A stretch of DNA of 64,000 nt from Acidimicrobiia bacterium (GTDB taxonomy: Bacteria; Actinomycetota; Acidimicrobiia; Acidimicrobiales; Poriferisodalaceae), in contig JAJEBN010000099.1 in NCBI GenBank assembly GCA_022822525.1, positions 1 to 64,000 of the forward strand, read 5' to 3'. The position numbers and the translations under genes are program-made. This document shows, one piece after another, positions 19,287-28,477 of the stretch (position 1 is its first letter; each line of letters starts with the position of its first letter). The notes beneath the pieces are model-generated. The model was not told the origin of the DNA. It was given only the letters and a program-made list of their open reading frames with translations, and did no database searches.

Positions 19287-20699
19287 ATGACTGACATCGC
19301 CGAGCCAACCGTCGGAATCGACCTCGGCAAGTACAAGTTGGGGTGGAGCGACGAGGAGGACTACGTCTTCAAGCCGCGCAGGGGCTTGGACGAAGAGATC
19401 ATCCGCGAGATGTCGAGTCTCAAGAACGAGCCGCAGTGGATGCTCGACTTCCGTCTGCGGGCCTACAAGACCTTCCTGCGCAAGCCCATGCCCAACTGGG
19501 GCGGCGACATGTCGGAGATCTACTTCGACGACATCTACTACTACATCAAGCCCACCGAGGGTCAGGTCGACGCCTGGGAAGAGCTGCCCGACTCGGTCAA
19601 GGACACCTACGAGAAGCTGGGCATCCCCGAGGCCGAGCGCAAATACCTCGCCGGGGTCACCGCCCAGTACGAGTCCGAAGTGGTGTACCACCGCAACCGG
19701 GAAGACCTCGAAGCCCAGGGCGTGCTGTTCAGCGACATGGACTCCGCCGTCAAGGACTACCCCGACATCGTGCAGCGCTACTTCGGCACGATCATCCCCC
19801 CGGGCGACAACAAGTTCGCTGCGCTGAACTCGGCCGTGTGGTCGGGCGGGTCGTTCATCTACGTGCCGCCGGGCGTCGAGGTGGAGATGCCGCTGCAGGC
19901 CTACTTCCGCATCAACGCCGAGAACATGGGCCAGTTCGAGCGCACGTTGATCATCGCGGACGAGGGCGCCACGGTGCACTACATCGAGGGCTGCTCGGCG
20001 CCGGTGTACACCACCGACTCGCTGCACTCGGCTGTCGTCGAGCTGGTGGCGCTGCCGGGCGGGCGCATCACCTACACCACCATCCAGAACTGGTCGAACA
20101 ACGTGTTCAACCTGGTCACCAAGCGGGCCGCCGCCTACGACGAGGCCCACGTGGAATGGATCGACGGCAACATCGGCTCGCGGCTCACCATGAAGTACCC
20201 GGCGGTGTACCTGATGGGGCCCAAGGCCTCGGGCGAGGTGCTGTCGGTGGCCTACGCCGGCAACGGCCAGCACCAGGACGCCGGAGCCAAGATGGTGCAC
20301 GCAGCGCCCGAGACCACCTCCAAGATCGTGTCGAAGTCGATCTCGAAGGACGGCGGGCGCACCACCTACCGCGGCCTCGTGCGGGTGGAAGACGGCATGA
20401 GCGGCTGCCGCAGCCACGTGCAGTGCGATGCGCTGCTGCTCGACCAGGACAGCCGCTCAGACACCTACCCGTACCAGGAGATCGGCTCGCGTGACGCCGA
20501 GATCGGCCACGAGGCCACGGTGTCGAAGGTGGCCGACGAGCAGCTCTTCTACCTGATGAGCCGCGGCCTGTCGGCCGAGCAGGCCATGGGCATGGTGGTG
20601 AACGGCTTCATCGAGCCGGTGACCCGCACGCTGCCGATGGAGTACGCCGTCGAATGGAGCCGGCTGATCGAGCTTCAGATGGAGGGATCGATCGGCTGA
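19287..20699 (+). CDS. sufB: Fe-S cluster assembly protein SufB
   Basis: 470 residues, normal length. Scaffold subunit of the SufBCD complex where [4Fe-4S] clusters are built. Seen: '[24 protein letters not shown]', '[23 protein letters not shown]', '[26 protein letters not shown]'-type core and '[23 protein letters not shown]', which carries the conserved Cys of SufB. Its stop overlaps the start of the next gene (TGATG). Confidence 0.97.
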   Translation: MTDIAEPTVGIDLGKYKLGWSDEEDYVFKPRRGLDEEIIREMSSLKNEPQWMLDFRLRAYKTFLRKPMPNWGGDMSEIYFDDIYYYIKPTEGQVDAWEELPDSVKDTYEKLGIPEAERKYLAGVTAQYESEVVYHRNREDLEAQGVLFSDMDSAVKDYPDIVQRYFGTIIPPGDNKFAALNSAVWSGGSFIYVPPGVEVEMPLQAYFRINAENMGQFERTLIIADEGATVHYIEGCSAPVYTTDSLHSAVVELVALPGGRITYTTIQNWSNNVFNLVTKRAAAYDEAHVEWIDGNIGSRLTMKYPAVYLMGPKASGEVLSVAYAGNGQHQDAGAKMVHAAPETTSKIVSKSISKDGGRTTYRGLVRVEDGMSGCRSHVQCDALLLDQDSRSDTYPYQEIGSRDAEIGHEATVSKVADEQLFYLMSRGLSAEQAMGMVVNGFIEPVTRTLPMEYAVEWSRLIELQMEGSIG

Positions 20700-21763
20700 T
20701 GCGCAGTCCCAAAGACTTCTTCGCCCCGCTGGCGCTCGGGGCGCCTGCTCCGCTGCGCGAGATCCCGTTCCGGCCGTCGCGCATGATCCACTTCTTCGAT
20801 CCGTCGAATGAGCGGATGCGCGCCAAGGTGCCCGACATCGCCCCCACGGTCGACGTGCTGCTCGGCAACCTCGAAGACGCCGTGTCGGCCGACAGCAAGG
20901 ACGCTGCCCGGGCCGGGCTGATCGAGGTGGGCAAGGCGTGGGAGCGCGGCCACACCCAGCTCTGGACCAGGGTGAACAGCCTCGACTCGCCGTGGTTTCT
21001 CGACGACGTGTGGGCGCTGTGCCACGAGATCGGCGACAAGCTCGACGTGATCATGGTGCCGAAGGTGGAGGGCCCCGAAGACATCCACTACGTGGACCGG
21101 CTGCTGGCTCAGCTTGAAGCCCGGGTGGGCATCGAGCAGCCGCTGCTGGTGCATGCGATCCTCGAGACGGCTCGCGGCGTGGCCAACGTGGAGTCGATCT
21201 GCTTGGCCAGCCCTCGCATGCAGGGCCTGTCGCTCGGGCCTGCCGACCTGGCAGCCGACCGTCGCATGAAGACCACCCGGGTCGGCGGCGGGCACCCCGG
21301 CTACCTGGTGCGCACCGATCCGGCGCCCGAGGGCGACGGGGCAGACGCGGCACGCACTGCCTTCCAGCAGGATCTGTGGCATTACACGCTGGCGCGCATG
21401 GTGGACGCCTGCGGCACCGCCGGGATCCTGCCCTACTACGGACCGTTCGGCGACATCGCCGACCCCGTCGGCTGCGAGGACCAGTTCCGCAACGCCTACC
21501 TGCTGGGCTGTGTGGGCGCGTGGAGCCTGCATCCCAGCCAGATCGCCATCGCCAAGCAGGTGTTCAGCCCCGAGCCCGCCGAGGTGGCGTGGGCGCAGCG
21601 GGTGGTGACCGAGATGGGCGATGGCACCGGCGCCGTGATGATCGACGGCAAGATGCAGGACGACGCGACCGTGAAGCAGTGCCGGGTGGTGCTGCAGCTC
21701 GCCCGTGACCTGTCTGCGGCCGATCCTGAGCTGGCCGCCGCGTACGGGCTCGAGACCGCCTGA
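20699..21763 (+). CDS. CitE-family lyase, L-malyl-CoA/beta-methylmalyl-CoA lyase-like
   Basis: 354 residues from the ATG at 20699 that overlaps the sufB stop; the longer ORF reads into sufB. TIM barrel of the HpcH/HpaI/CitE type: '[20 protein letters not shown]', '[16 protein letters not shown]' (metal-binding Glu-Asp), '[11 protein letters not shown]', '[19 protein letters not shown]' with the second metal Glu, and '[13 protein letters not shown]'. Length and the '[14 protein letters not shown]' end resemble malyl-CoA lyases (Mcl1). It would split or form malyl-CoA or methylmalyl-CoA from acetyl- or propionyl-CoA and glyoxylate. Its place between sufB and sufD is odd and says nothing about Fe-S assembly. 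Confidence 0.8.
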   Translation: MRSPKDFFAPLALGAPAPLREIPFRPSRMIHFFDPSNERMRAKVPDIAPTVDVLLGNLEDAVSADSKDAARAGLIEVGKAWERGHTQLWTRVNSLDSPWFLDDVWALCHEIGDKLDVIMVPKVEGPEDIHYVDRLLAQLEARVGIEQPLLVHAILETARGVANVESICLASPRMQGLSLGPADLAADRRMKTTRVGGGHPGYLVRTDPAPEGDGADAARTAFQQDLWHYTLARMVDACGTAGILPYYGPFGDIADPVGCEDQFRNAYLLGCVGAWSLHPSQIAIAKQVFSPEPAEVAWAQRVVTEMGDGTGAVMIDGKMQDDATVKQCRVVLQLARDLSAADPELAAAYGLETA

Positions 21764-21780
21764 GAGAGTCTGGACTCCAT

Positions 21781-22656
21781 ATGAGCGCCGCCGCCGTTAG
21801 CCCCCGCCCGCGCCGATCGGTGCTCTATATGCCGGCCGCCAACGCCCGGGCGCTGGAGAAGGCCAAGGCCATCGGCGCCGACGCACTCATCTTCGATTTA
21901 GAGGACGCCGTCGCGCCCGACGCCAAGGAAGCCGCCCGCGAGGGCGCGTGCGCCGCCGCGTCATCGGGCGAGTACGGCTACCGCGAGCTGACCATCCGCT
22001 GCAACGGGCTCGACACCCCGTGGGGTCGCGACGACATCAGGGCAGCGGGTGCAGCAGCCCCCTCGGCCGTGGTCATCCCCAAGGTGTCGAGCGCCGCGCA
22101 TCTCGCTGCCGTGTCGGACCTGCTCGACACCGCGGGTGCGCCCGACTCGGTGCGCATCTGGGCGATGATCGAGACTCCGTCTGGCATCGCTCACGCCCGC
22201 GAGATCGCCGGCTTCGAGCGAACTGCTGCGGTGGTGATGGGCACCAACGACATGGCCAAGGAGCTGCACGCCACCATCACGCCCGACCGCGCTGCGCTGG
22301 TGCCGCACCTCGCCACCTGCTTGGTGGCCGCCCGGGAAGCCGGTGTGACCGCTCTCGACGGCGTCCACAACGACATCCGCGACGCCGACGGCTTCGCAGC
22401 CGTGTGCCGCCAGGGCGCCGACCTGGGCTTCGACGGCAAGACGCTCATCCACCCCAGCCAGGTCGACCCTGCGAACGAAGCCTTCTCGCCCAGCCTTGAT
22501 GAGCTCGACTTCCACCGCCAGGTCATCGGGGCATTCGAGGCGGCGGTGGCAGAAGGTCGCGGCGTGGTGACCGTGGACGGCAAGATGGTCGAGAATCTTC
22601 ACGTGGACGAAGCCCGGCGGGCCATAGCGCTGGCCGAGGCGATTTCGCAGCGCTGA
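21781..22656 (+). CDS. CitE-family protein, malyl-CoA thioesterase/lyase-like
   Basis: 291 residues. 'RRSVLYMPAANARALEKAKAIGADALIFDLEDAVAPDAK' is the classical CitE start with the metal-binding Glu-Asp; 'IRCNGLDTPWGRDDI', 'IWAMIETPSGIAHAREIAG' and 'FDGKTLIHPSQV' complete the family signature. Shorter than the upstream paralogue. In Rhodobacter a second Mcl (Mcl2) hydrolyses malyl-CoA after the lyase step, so the pair here could be lyase plus thioesterase; this is inference. Starts 17 nt after the first CitE gene. Confidence 0.83.
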   Translation: MSAAAVSPRPRRSVLYMPAANARALEKAKAIGADALIFDLEDAVAPDAKEAAREGACAAASSGEYGYRELTIRCNGLDTPWGRDDIRAAGAAAPSAVVIPKVSSAAHLAAVSDLLDTAGAPDSVRIWAMIETPSGIAHAREIAGFERTAAVVMGTNDMAKELHATITPDRAALVPHLATCLVAAREAGVTALDGVHNDIRDADGFAAVCRQGADLGFDGKTLIHPSQVDPANEAFSPSLDELDFHRQVIGAFEAAVAEGRGVVTVDGKMVENLHVDEARRAIALAEAISQR

Positions 22657-22670
22657 AGGAGGCGGCTGCC

Positions 22671-23084
22671 ATGCCGATGCGGACCAACTGTCGCCACTAC
22701 GAGAGCCGGTCCTACCCCAACGGCGACACCGTGCGCAAGTGCAACCTCGATCTGGCCCCCGAGGCCCCGTGGCGCTGCCCCGAGGACTGCCCGTCGTACT
22801 CGCCTCGGCGTCTCGATGCCGGCTGGCAGCACGGATCGCTGGGTGTTCGGAACTTCGCCACCGAGCCCGAGAGCGTCGGCGTGGACGAGTCCATCGGCGA
22901 CCTCCTCGACGCCGCCGAGGACATCCTGAACGAGGCCGGTCCGCGAATCCTCGAAGAAGTTGCCGCCGAGCAGTCCCGGCGCAAGGGCATCCGCATCAGG
23001 TCGAAGAATCGCAAGGCAGCCCGCAAGGCAAAGCGTGCGAAGCGTCGGGCGAACCGCGACGATCGCAAGGACGGCGAGGTCTGA
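22671..23084 (+). CDS. Small Cys-containing conserved actinobacterial protein, function unknown
   Basis: 137 residues. Four Cys in the first 40 residues ('TNCRHYES', 'VRKCNLDL', 'WRCPEDCPSY') look like a metal-binding knuckle. The middle part is acidic ('ESIGDLLDAAEDILNEAGPRILEE') and probably helical. The C-terminus is a very basic Lys/Arg run ('RKAARKAKRAKRRANR') that could bind nucleic acid. Strong AAGGAGG ribosome site eight bases before the ATG. Co-directional with the CitE pair and 46 nt before sufD. I do not recognise a function. Confidence 0.75.
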   Translation: MPMRTNCRHYESRSYPNGDTVRKCNLDLAPEAPWRCPEDCPSYSPRRLDAGWQHGSLGVRNFATEPESVGVDESIGDLLDAAEDILNEAGPRILEEVAAEQSRRKGIRIRSKNRKAARKAKRAKRRANRDDRKDGEV

Positions 23085-23117
23085 TCACGGCCCGCTAGGC
23101 CCTGACGGGCGCGCCGG

Positions 23118-23123
23118 TAGCCT
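23118..23123 (+). promoter_or_regulatory. -10 box TAGCCT before sufD
   Basis: TAGCCT 7 nt before the GTG at 23131; suggests an internal leaderless promoter within the suf block. Confidence 0.5.
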
Positions 23124-23130
23124 CCGCAGC

Positions 23131-24381
23131 GTGTTCACCCCCGACCTCGTCGACGCGCTCGATGGCTCCGACGCGTTGACCAAGCGGCGCCGCGCCGCGG
23201 CGGACCGGGCGGTCGCGGCGGGTCGGCCCTCATTTACCGAAGAGGTGTGGCGGTACACCCCGATCGACGATCTCGACCCTGCGCAATATGCCTTTGCGGC
23301 GCCGGGCGGCGTTAGGGGGCCCGCTGGCTTGATGAGCGGCGTCGACGACGGCGCCGCAGCGGTCGTGCACATCTCCAACGGCGCGGTCGTCGAAGTGTCG
23401 GTGCGGGCCGACGGCGTCCGCGTCGACACGCTCGGCAACGGAGCCGACGACCTGATCGGCACGGTGGCGCCCGAAGGCCCCGATGTGTTCGGCGACTGGA
23501 ACCTGGCGCTGGCGACAGCCCCGGTGGCGGTCAGCATCGATCCGAATGCCGTGGTCACGGAGCCGATCGTGGTGCACGTCCACACCGACGTCGAGGGGCT
23601 GGCATGGTTCCCCCGGCTCGTCGTGATGGCCGGTCGAACCAGCCAAGCCACGGTGATCGAGCATCACACCGGTGGTGACGCACTGGCGCTGATCAGCCCG
23701 CTGACCGAGCTGAGCGTGGGTGATGGTGCACACCTCGGTCACGTCACGGTGCAGGAGCTGGGCGGGGCCGCCTGGCAGATCGCCAACCTCTGCTCGGACG
23801 TCGGCCGCGACGCCAATCTGCGGATCGGTCATGTGGCGATGGGCGGCGACTACGCACGGGCCCGCATCGGAACCGACATGACCGGCCGGGGCGGCCACAG
23901 CGAGATCGACGCCGTGTACTTCGGCCGTGGCACCTCCACGCTCGACTTCCGCACGTTCCAGACCCACGTCGCGCCGCACACCACGTCTGCCCTGCTGTTC
24001 AAGGGGGCAGTCGACGACTACGCCCGGGCCGTTTACACCGGGCTGATCCGCATCGAAGCCGACGCCTCGAACGTCCAGGCCGATCAGACCAACCGGAACC
24101 TGAAGCTGTCGCCGAATGCGTGGGCCGAGTCGGTGCCGAACCTCGAGATCGAGAACAGCGACGTGCAGTGCAGCCACGCTTCCTCGATCGGGCCGGTCGA
24201 TGCCGACCAGCGCTTCTACCTCGAGAGCCGGGGCGTGCCCACCGACGTGGCCGAGGCTCTCGTGGTGCGTGGCTTCTTCGACGAAGTCCTCGATGCGCTG
24301 CCCTCTGAGCAGATCTCGGCATCGGTGCGCCGGCGCATCGACGAGCTCGTGTCCGACGCCGACTTCACGGCGGCATTGTGA
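23131..24381 (+). CDS. sufD: Fe-S cluster assembly protein SufD
   Basis: 416 residues from the GTG at 23131; the track ORF begins inside the previous gene. N-terminus 'RPSFTEEVWRYTPIDDLDP' matches the SufD 'exWRYTp' pattern. The beta-helix core includes 'HLGHVTVQELGG', 'GRGTSTLDFRTFQTHVAPHTTSAL' and the conserved C-terminal 'PNLEIENSDVQCSHASSIGPVD' with the SufD Cys-x-His. Pairs with SufB and SufC. The stop overlaps the next start. Confidence 0.95.
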   Translation: MFTPDLVDALDGSDALTKRRRAAADRAVAAGRPSFTEEVWRYTPIDDLDPAQYAFAAPGGVRGPAGLMSGVDDGAAAVVHISNGAVVEVSVRADGVRVDTLGNGADDLIGTVAPEGPDVFGDWNLALATAPVAVSIDPNAVVTEPIVVHVHTDVEGLAWFPRLVVMAGRTSQATVIEHHTGGDALALISPLTELSVGDGAHLGHVTVQELGGAAWQIANLCSDVGRDANLRIGHVAMGGDYARARIGTDMTGRGGHSEIDAVYFGRGTSTLDFRTFQTHVAPHTTSALLFKGAVDDYARAVYTGLIRIEADASNVQADQTNRNLKLSPNAWAESVPNLEIENSDVQCSHASSIGPVDADQRFYLESRGVPTDVAEALVVRGFFDEVLDALPSEQISASVRRRIDELVSDADFTAAL

Positions 24382-24713
24382 TGAGCCCGACTGGCGACGC
24401 CCGCACCGTTGTGCTGTGCCAGCACGACGACGTGCCCGACGGAGAGGCCCGCCGCTTCGACGTCGAGGGTCACCGCATTGCGCTCGCACGCATCGGCGAC
24501 GACTTCTACGCCATCGGCGACCAGTGCAGCCACCAGAACTACTCGCTGGCCGACGGCTGGGTGTGGTCCGACGAGTGCGCGCTGGAATGCCCCCAGCACT
24601 CGTCGAGCTTCGACCTGCGCACGGGCCGGCCGAACTGCTTCCCCGCCACCCAGCCGGTGCCGGTGTATGAGATTCGCACCGGCGACGGCGGCGTGGCGGT
24701 GGTGCTGCCATGA
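24381..24713 (+). CDS. Rieske [2Fe-2S] ferredoxin-like protein in the suf operon
   Basis: 110 residues from the ATG at 24381 (a GTG at 24378 is also possible). Rieske ligands are present as 'CSH' and 'CPQH' separated by 18 residues, giving Cys2His2 coordination of a [2Fe-2S] cluster. It resembles the ferredoxin component of non-haem oxygenases, but genes of this type commonly sit between sufD and sufC in actinobacteria, so it may carry electrons for cluster assembly. Overlaps sufD upstream (TGATG) and sufC downstream (ATGA). Confidence 0.9.
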   Translation: MSPTGDARTVVLCQHDDVPDGEARRFDVEGHRIALARIGDDFYAIGDQCSHQNYSLADGWVWSDECALECPQHSSSFDLRTGRPNCFPATQPVPVYEIRTGDGGVAVVLP

Positions 24714-25609
24714 GTGCTCCGACCGCCGACGCCGCGCACACGCTTCGCATCGAGGGACTGCACGCATCGGCGGGCGACACTGAGATCCTCCAGGGTGTGG
24801 ATCTCGAAGTGTCCTCCGGGCGGGTTCATGCAGTCATGGGGCCGAACGGCTCGGGCAAGAGCACGCTCGCACACGTCGTGATGGGCCGCCCCGGTTATGA
24901 GGTCACCGCCGGATCGGTCACTCTCGACGGCGTCGACGTGCTGAGCCTGGCGCCCTGGGAGCGGGCGCAGGCCGGGCTGTTCCTGGCCATGCAGCATCCG
25001 ACCGAGGTGCCGGGTGTCTCAGCGGCTCAAGCACTGGCGGAGGCACTCGCGCTGCGGGCCGGCAACGACAGCTCGAGTGCTGAGCAGCTCGAACGCACCC
25101 GCAGCCTGCTCGAAGCCGAGGCGGCCGCAGTCGGGCTGAAGGCCGAACTGGTGGCCCGGCCGCTCAACGTCGACATGTCAGGCGGCGAGAAGAAGCGCAA
25201 CGAGACGGTGCAGCTCGCCGTGCTGCAGCCCCGCATCGCCATCCTGGACGAGATCGACAGCGGCCTCGACATCGACGCGCTGCGCGCCTGCGCCAACCGC
25301 ATCGAGGCGCTCACCGAGGCCGGTCTTGGAGTGCTCGCCATCACCCACTTCACCAGGGTGCTGGAGTATCTCCGGCCCGACGAGGTACACGTGATCGTGG
25401 ACGGCCGCATTGTGGACTCCGGCGGCCCTGAGCTTGCCGAGGCGCTCGAGGCCGACGGGTACGCGCCATATCTTCCACAAGAGCCCGATGCCGGCGTGGC
25501 AGTGTCGATCGGCGGGCTCGGCAGCACCCCGGCTGTAGGAACGGGGGCGTCTGGTCCGGAGGATCCATTTGCCGATCCCTGGGCAGACCCGCTCGACGAA
25601 CTGGGCTGA
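24710..25609 (+). CDS. sufC: Fe-S cluster assembly ATPase SufC (copy 1)
   Basis: 299 residues, longer than the usual 250-260. Walker A 'GPNGSGKSTLAHVVMG', signature 'MSGGEKKRNETVQLAVL', Walker B 'IAILDEIDSGLDIDAL' and 'AITHFTRVLEYL' are intact and of SufC type. After 'ALEADGYAPYL' the protein has an additional 45-residue tail rich in Gly, Pro and Asp. Powers the SufBD scaffold. A second SufC gene lies at 29.7 kb, so this genome has two; this one belongs to the sufB-sufD block. Confidence 0.93.
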   Translation: MSAPTADAAHTLRIEGLHASAGDTEILQGVDLEVSSGRVHAVMGPNGSGKSTLAHVVMGRPGYEVTAGSVTLDGVDVLSLAPWERAQAGLFLAMQHPTEVPGVSAAQALAEALALRAGNDSSSAEQLERTRSLLEAEAAAVGLKAELVARPLNVDMSGGEKKRNETVQLAVLQPRIAILDEIDSGLDIDALRACANRIEALTEAGLGVLAITHFTRVLEYLRPDEVHVIVDGRIVDSGGPELAEALEADGYAPYLPQEPDAGVAVSIGGLGSTPAVGTGASGPEDPFADPWADPLDELG

Positions 25610-25722
25610 GCGGCGCTGAAACTCGCTTGGCTCTTGCACTGACGCGCGCGGGATATTGATCTTTCGATGTACTCGCCGGTTGGTGTTGACTGGGCGCGGG
25701 GAAACTTGGGGAGGGTGAACCG

Positions 25723-26019
25723 ATGGCACGAGAGCTGTTGACGCAGGACGAACTGACCGAACTCGCCGCCGAACTCGGGGCATGGGACGTGTCGGGCAGC
25801 GAATTGCGCCGCACGTTCCGCTTCGGGAACTTCGTGGAGGCGTTCGGATTCATGGCCGCCGCCGCCCTGGTGGCCGAGAAGATGGACCACCATCCCAACT
25901 GGTCAAACGTGTACAGCACGGTGGAGGTGGCGCTGAACACCCACGACCGCGGCGGCGTGACCGAGCTGGATGCGGCGCTGGCTCGTGCGATGGATGGCCT
26001 AGCAGGCGCCGCGGGCTGA
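25723..26019 (+). CDS. 4a-hydroxytetrahydrobiopterin dehydratase (pterin-4a-carbinolamine dehydratase)
   Basis: 98 residues. '[21 protein letters not shown]' holds the family's catalytic His-His-Pro-x-W and '[10 protein letters not shown]' its conserved end. Dehydrates 4a-carbinolamine pterins, recycling pterin cofactors of aromatic amino-acid hydroxylases; in bacteria without those enzymes the role is unclear. GGGGAGGG ribosome site seven bases before the ATG. The upstream 113-bp gap after sufC likely carries its promoter, though I cannot define it. Confidence 0.92.
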   Translation: MARELLTQDELTELAAELGAWDVSGSELRRTFRFGNFVEAFGFMAAAALVAEKMDHHPNWSNVYSTVEVALNTHDRGGVTELDAALARAMDGLAGAAG

Positions 26020-26029
26020 CTGCCGCTCG

Positions 26030-26584
26030 ATGCGACTGCCACGCCTGAAGCGGCGCACGAAACCCGACCGCACCGAGCGGCCCGCGCCCGTGCCCGTCGT
26101 GGAGGGCACGGTCGAGTCGAAACCCGGCGTGCGCCGGATGCTGCACCAGCTCTTCGAGTTCTGGGTGCGGCTGCGACCTGCCAGGGTGACGCTCGGCGTA
26201 CGTGGGCTCGTTGTGGACCACAAGGGCCGCGTCTGCCTGGTGCGGCACACGTACCGCGACGGCTGGTTCCTGCCCGGCGGCGGCGTCAAGACCCGCGAGG
26301 CGCTGGTCGAGGCGGTGGCGCGGGAGCTGCGCGAGGAAACCGGCGTCGTCGTGGCCGAGACGCCCCAGAACGTGCTCGGCGTGTACTCCTCACGCCACGG
26401 CAACCGCAGCGACCACATCGTCGTGTTCGTGGTGACCGACTGGCGTGTCGAGGAATCAGCCTCTCCCGAGATCGCGGAGGTGGCCTTCTTCCCCCCGGGC
26501 GAACTGCCCCCCGGCACCACACCAGGCACCTCACGCCGAATCTCGGAGTGGATGACCGGAGTCCCTCCCGGCCACCGCTGGTAA
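26030..26584 (+). CDS. NUDIX hydrolase
   Basis: 184 residues. The Nudix box is complete: G-x5-E-x7-REL-x-EE-x-GV in 'GGVKTREALVEAVARELREE' followed by TGV. About 60 basic, partly hydrophobic N-terminal residues precede the domain ('MLHQLFEFWVRLRPARV'), possibly an amphipathic membrane-associated helix. The substrate is not predictable; family members hydrolyse nucleoside diphosphates linked to other groups. Begins 10 nt after the pterin dehydratase and is probably co-transcribed. Confidence 0.88.
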   Translation: MRLPRLKRRTKPDRTERPAPVPVVEGTVESKPGVRRMLHQLFEFWVRLRPARVTLGVRGLVVDHKGRVCLVRHTYRDGWFLPGGGVKTREALVEAVARELREETGVVVAETPQNVLGVYSSRHGNRSDHIVVFVVTDWRVEESASPEIAEVAFFPPGELPPGTTPGTSRRISEWMTGVPPGHRW

Positions 26585-26608
26585 CCCGCGCCGGCTTCCG
26601 CCGGACTG

Positions 26609-27805
26609 CTAGAGGCGGGGGGTGCGAGGGGGGTGGCCCATGAGGATGCGGCCGTAGGCCTCGAGAGCTGGGTCGAGCGCTGTGATGGCGTGCATGTTGA
26701 TGGCCTGCAGGTCGGCTTGGAGGCGGCCGATGCGGTTGGAGTCGCGCACGCCACGACCGCCGGTGGCGAGGTAGAGCGTCTGGACGGCCTCCAGGCAGCG
26801 GCGTACTCCGTATGCGCAGTCCAGGCGGACCCTCGCCCGCAGCGGCAGCTCCAGGGCCTCGTCTTTGCGTGCGGTGGCGATCAGGAGCTCTGCGGTGCGT
26901 CGCATCAGCAGCTCGCCCTGGTCGACCAGCGCGTGGGCTTCGGCGAACTGGCGGTGCGTCAGCGGCCAATCGGTCTGGGGCACATCGACGTGGCTGATGA
27001 TCTTGCCGTCGACCTCCTCGGCGAATGCGGCCAGCGAGGCACGTGCGGCGCCCAACGCCGGCGGTACCAGCGCATAGGCCAGCGTCGGCATCAGCGAGCT
27101 GCGCTGGATCCAGCCGACGTTGCGGGCCATGCCAGGCGTCTGGCCCGACGCCAGCACGTCACCGCGGATGAACCGGTGCTCGGGCACGAATGCGTCCTTC
27201 ACCATGAGGCTGCTGCTGCCGGTGGCCCGCAGCCCGTTGGCGTGCCAGTCGTCGAGCGCCGAGACATCCTCGGCCGGCAGCACGAACATGCCCGAGACCT
27301 GCCCGTCACCGTCAGGCGATGGGAAGTGGCCGCCCAGGATGACCCAGCCGGCGTGATCGATGCCCGAGCCGAACGGCCAGAAGCCGCTCATCTTCCAGCC
27401 GCCGTCCACAGGGGTGGCATCGCCCCGGTCGACCAGCACACCGGCCACGTAGATGTCTGGCCCGTCGCAGTAGACCTCCTCCTGGCACTCATCGGGCCAG
27501 TGGCCCACCAGCCAGGCATGGGCGTTGCCCACGCACGAATGCCAGGCAGTCGAGGGGCAGCCTTCGGCCAGCGCCGCATTCACTTCGAGGTAGGTGACCC
27601 AGTCGAGTTCCTGGCCGCCGTTGGCGCTCGGCTGGCCGATCGTGAGCAGCTCGGCGCCGCGCAGCTCGTCGATGACATCGGGCTCCACACGGCGAGCCCA
27701 CGGGTTGGCAACGGCGCGTGCCGCCAGTTTCGGCGCCAACTGCCGTGCTCGCTCGACGAGTTCGCCTCGCCGGTCGGCCTCCTCAGCCACGGCAGACCAT
27801 TGCAA
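26609..27805 (-). CDS. Flavin-dependent monooxygenase of the HsaA/acyl-CoA-dehydrogenase-like group
   Basis: 398 residues. Acyl-CoA-dehydrogenase fold, but with features of two-component group-D monooxygenases: 'GCPSTAWHSCVGNAHAWLVGHW' and 'WKMSGFWPFGSGIDHAGWVILGG' are close to HsaA-type oxygenases, and 'GLRATGSSSLMVKDAFVPEHRF' is the following conserved strand. The catalytic Glu of dehydrogenases is not evident. It would use reduced flavin from a separate reductase (a candidate is the gene at 14.5 kb). No ATG is in frame at the start; TTG 27805 or GTG 27790 are candidates, so the N-terminus is uncertain. Confidence 0.75.
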   Translation of the reverse strand: MQWSAVAEEADRRGELVERARQLAPKLAARAVANPWARRVEPDVIDELRGAELLTIGQPSANGGQELDWVTYLEVNAALAEGCPSTAWHSCVGNAHAWLVGHWPDECQEEVYCDGPDIYVAGVLVDRGDATPVDGGWKMSGFWPFGSGIDHAGWVILGGHFPSPDGDGQVSGMFVLPAEDVSALDDWHANGLRATGSSSLMVKDAFVPEHRFIRGDVLASGQTPGMARNVGWIQRSSLMPTLAYALVPPALGAARASLAAFAEEVDGKIISHVDVPQTDWPLTHRQFAEAHALVDQGELLMRRTAELLIATARKDEALELPLRARVRLDCAYGVRRCLEAVQTLYLATGGRGVRDSNRIGRLQADLQAINMHAITALDPALEAYGRILMGHPPRTPRL

Positions 27806-27940
27806 CAGATGGCGCTCGGCTGCGTGTTCGAGCCATAGGTCATGCCTTCCGCCGCAACCGGCTTCGATGTTCGTATTGGCCTAGCAAGTGTTGCCGATCA
27901 GACCGAGCCGATGCAGCGGATCAGCCGCAGCTTCCCGACG

Positions 27941-28447
27941 TCAACCTGCTGCGACCGTCTCGTCAATGCCGGTGGCGAGCGCGTTCCAGCCGAGGGTGGC
28001 GCACTTGATGCGCACGGGGAACTTCACCACGCCCCGCAAGGCTTCCAGATCGCCCAGCCGCAGCGCCCCGTCGGTAGAGCTCCCGGAATCACCGGTCCCA
28101 GAACCGTCGAGCGCTTCGCTGCCGTCGCCGCCGATCGACTCTTCATGGATCGACATCATGGCCTTGAACGACCGCGTCAGATCGCGGATCTCATCGATGG
28201 TCTTGCCGATCACCGCAGCCGACATCATCGACGCGGACGCCTGGCTGATCGAGCAGCCGTACCCGCCGACGCGGAGGTCGGTCACCACATCGCCGTCCAT
28301 CTCGAAGGTCAGCACCACCTCGTCCCCGCAGAGCGGGTTGAATCCCTCGCTGCGGTGCGCCGGCGGGCACTCCAGCTCGCCGCGATTGCGCGGGTTCCGG
28401 TAGTGGTCGAGGATGATCTCCCGGTACAGGTCTTCGAGCCCAGCCAT
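27941..28447 (-). CDS. sufU: SUF system scaffold/sulfurtransferase SufU (NifU-like)
   Basis: 168 residues. 'LEDLYREIILDHYRNPRNRG' opening and the three metal-binding Cys in 'NPLCGDE', 'YGCSISQASASMM' and 'RIKCATLGWNAL' with the Asp of GDE are typical of SufU, which takes persulfide sulfur from SufS through a zinc site. A low-complexity Gly/Ser/Asp insert (about residues 105-128) is unusual. Last gene of the sufC2-sufS-sufU operon, 30 nt after sufS. Confidence 0.95.
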   Translation of the reverse strand: MAGLEDLYREIILDHYRNPRNRGELECPPAHRSEGFNPLCGDEVVLTFEMDGDVVTDLRVGGYGCSISQASASMMSAAVIGKTIDEIRDLTRSFKAMMSIHEESIGGDGSEALDGSGTGDSGSSTDGALRLGDLEALRGVVKFPVRIKCATLGWNALATGIDETVAAG

Positions 28448-28477
28448 TGGATCTTGTCTCGTCCCGGTCCGTTGCCT

